A DNA stretch of 64,000 bases from JADKAC01 sp964492065 (GTDB taxonomy: Bacteria; Bacteroidota; Bacteroidia; Chitinophagales; BACL12). The notes beneath the pieces are model-generated. The model was not told the origin of the DNA. It saw nothing but the letters and a program-made list of their open reading frames with translations, and searched no databases. Each line of letters starts with the position of its first letter. The stretch's first letter is position 1. This document shows positions 63,713 through 64,000 of the stretch, piece by piece. The position numbers and the translations under genes are program-made. Where the stretch lies: NCBI GenBank assembly GCA_964492065.1, contig CAZBHH010000006.1, positions 62,001 to 126,000 on the forward strand. Reading direction: 5' to 3'.

Positions 63713-64000
63713 ATGCTGCAGAAAAGATGGATGGTAAATCAAACAGATGCTGCAGCGGTAAACCAATTGCAGGCGCAACTGGGAATTCACCCCATACTGT
63801 GTAAACTATTGGTACAACGGGGTATTGACACTTATGATAAGGCAAAATCATTTTTTCGCCCCGAATTGAAAGACCTCCACGACCCGTTTTCGATGTTGAA
63901 TATGGAGAAAGCCGTTCAGCGCATCGAACGTGCCGTGACCGACAATGAAAAAATTCTGGTGTATGGCGACTACGATGTGGACGGCACAACGGCAGTGGCA
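63713..64000 (+). CDS. recJ: Single-strand-specific exonuclease RecJ (5' part)
   Basis: 96 residues to the window end and still open. The N-terminus (LGIHPILCKLLVQRGIDTYDKAKSFFRPEL, HDPFSMLNMEKAVQRI) and the first phosphoesterase motif VYGDYDVDGTTA match RecJ, the 5'-3' exonuclease of recombination and repair. Confidence 0.9.
   Translation, partial: MLQKRWMVNQTDAAAVNQLQAQLGIHPILCKLLVQRGIDTYDKAKSFFRPELKDLHDPFSMLNMEKAVQRIERAVTDNEKILVYGDYDVDGTTAVA

Overview
The window looks like a chromosomal segment of a Bacteroidota bacterium, probably of the Chitinophagales/Saprospirales kind and probably from a metagenome bin (there is a run of 100 N at 1691-1790). The evidence is type IX secretion sorting tails on exported proteins, a PorP/SprF protein, an SprB-repeat adhesin with a gliding-type C-terminus, a GYDIA-type GHMP kinase in a mevalonate cluster, and promoters of the Bacteroidota form TAnnTTTG just ahead of many genes. 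No rRNA, tRNA, CRISPR array, transposase, integrase or phage gene was seen.

Layout. 1-5.7 kb: the 5' part of an ABC-F ATPase gene, a collapsed tandem repeat with the scaffold gap, an SprB-repeat surface protein and an OmpA-family protein. 5.7-9.3 kb: a three-gene glycosyltransferase operon. 9.3-12.1 kb: an FAD oxidoreductase and a NapH-like membrane iron-sulfur protein. 12.2-16 kb: a secreted metalloprotease and an AI-2E-family permease. 16.2-19.1 kb: an arsenosugar-type cluster (radical SAM ArsS, peroxidase-like protein, two DUF2064 transferases). 19.3-24.4 kb: sucA-sucB and an exported endonuclease/phosphatase-fold protein. 24.4-29.6 kb: a mevalonate operon (isomerase, HMG-CoA reductase, GHMP kinase, diphosphomevalonate decarboxylase, mevalonate kinase). 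29.7-41.7 kb: housekeeping and envelope genes (two metallopeptidases, PorP/SprF, rlmN, nfu, comF, MsbA-like exporter, rbfA, LolC/E-like permease, TerC). 41.7-48.5 kb: a DinB-like protein, ROK kinase, GH92 mannosidase, PepSY-like lipoprotein and PepD. 48.9-55.8 kb: a very large exported CHAT-domain protein, then cysN-cysD-cysC. 56.0-56.7 kb: a single-pass membrane protein whose soluble domain resembles bacterial STING. 57-64 kb: two exported proteins of unknown function, kynurenine 3-monooxygenase, three small lipoproteins, a secreted subtilisin and the start of recJ.

The most interesting items are the STING-like membrane protein without a neighbouring cyclic-nucleotide synthase, and the exported CHAT protein that joins YwqK/MORN-like repeats, TPRs and a caspase-like domain with both catalytic residues. 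Other notable points are promoters so close to start codons that several mRNAs should be leaderless, a terminator whose T-tract runs into the next gene's promoter, and four convergent gene pairs with no spacer or overlapping ends.

All family assignments rest on reading motifs by eye. No database search was run.
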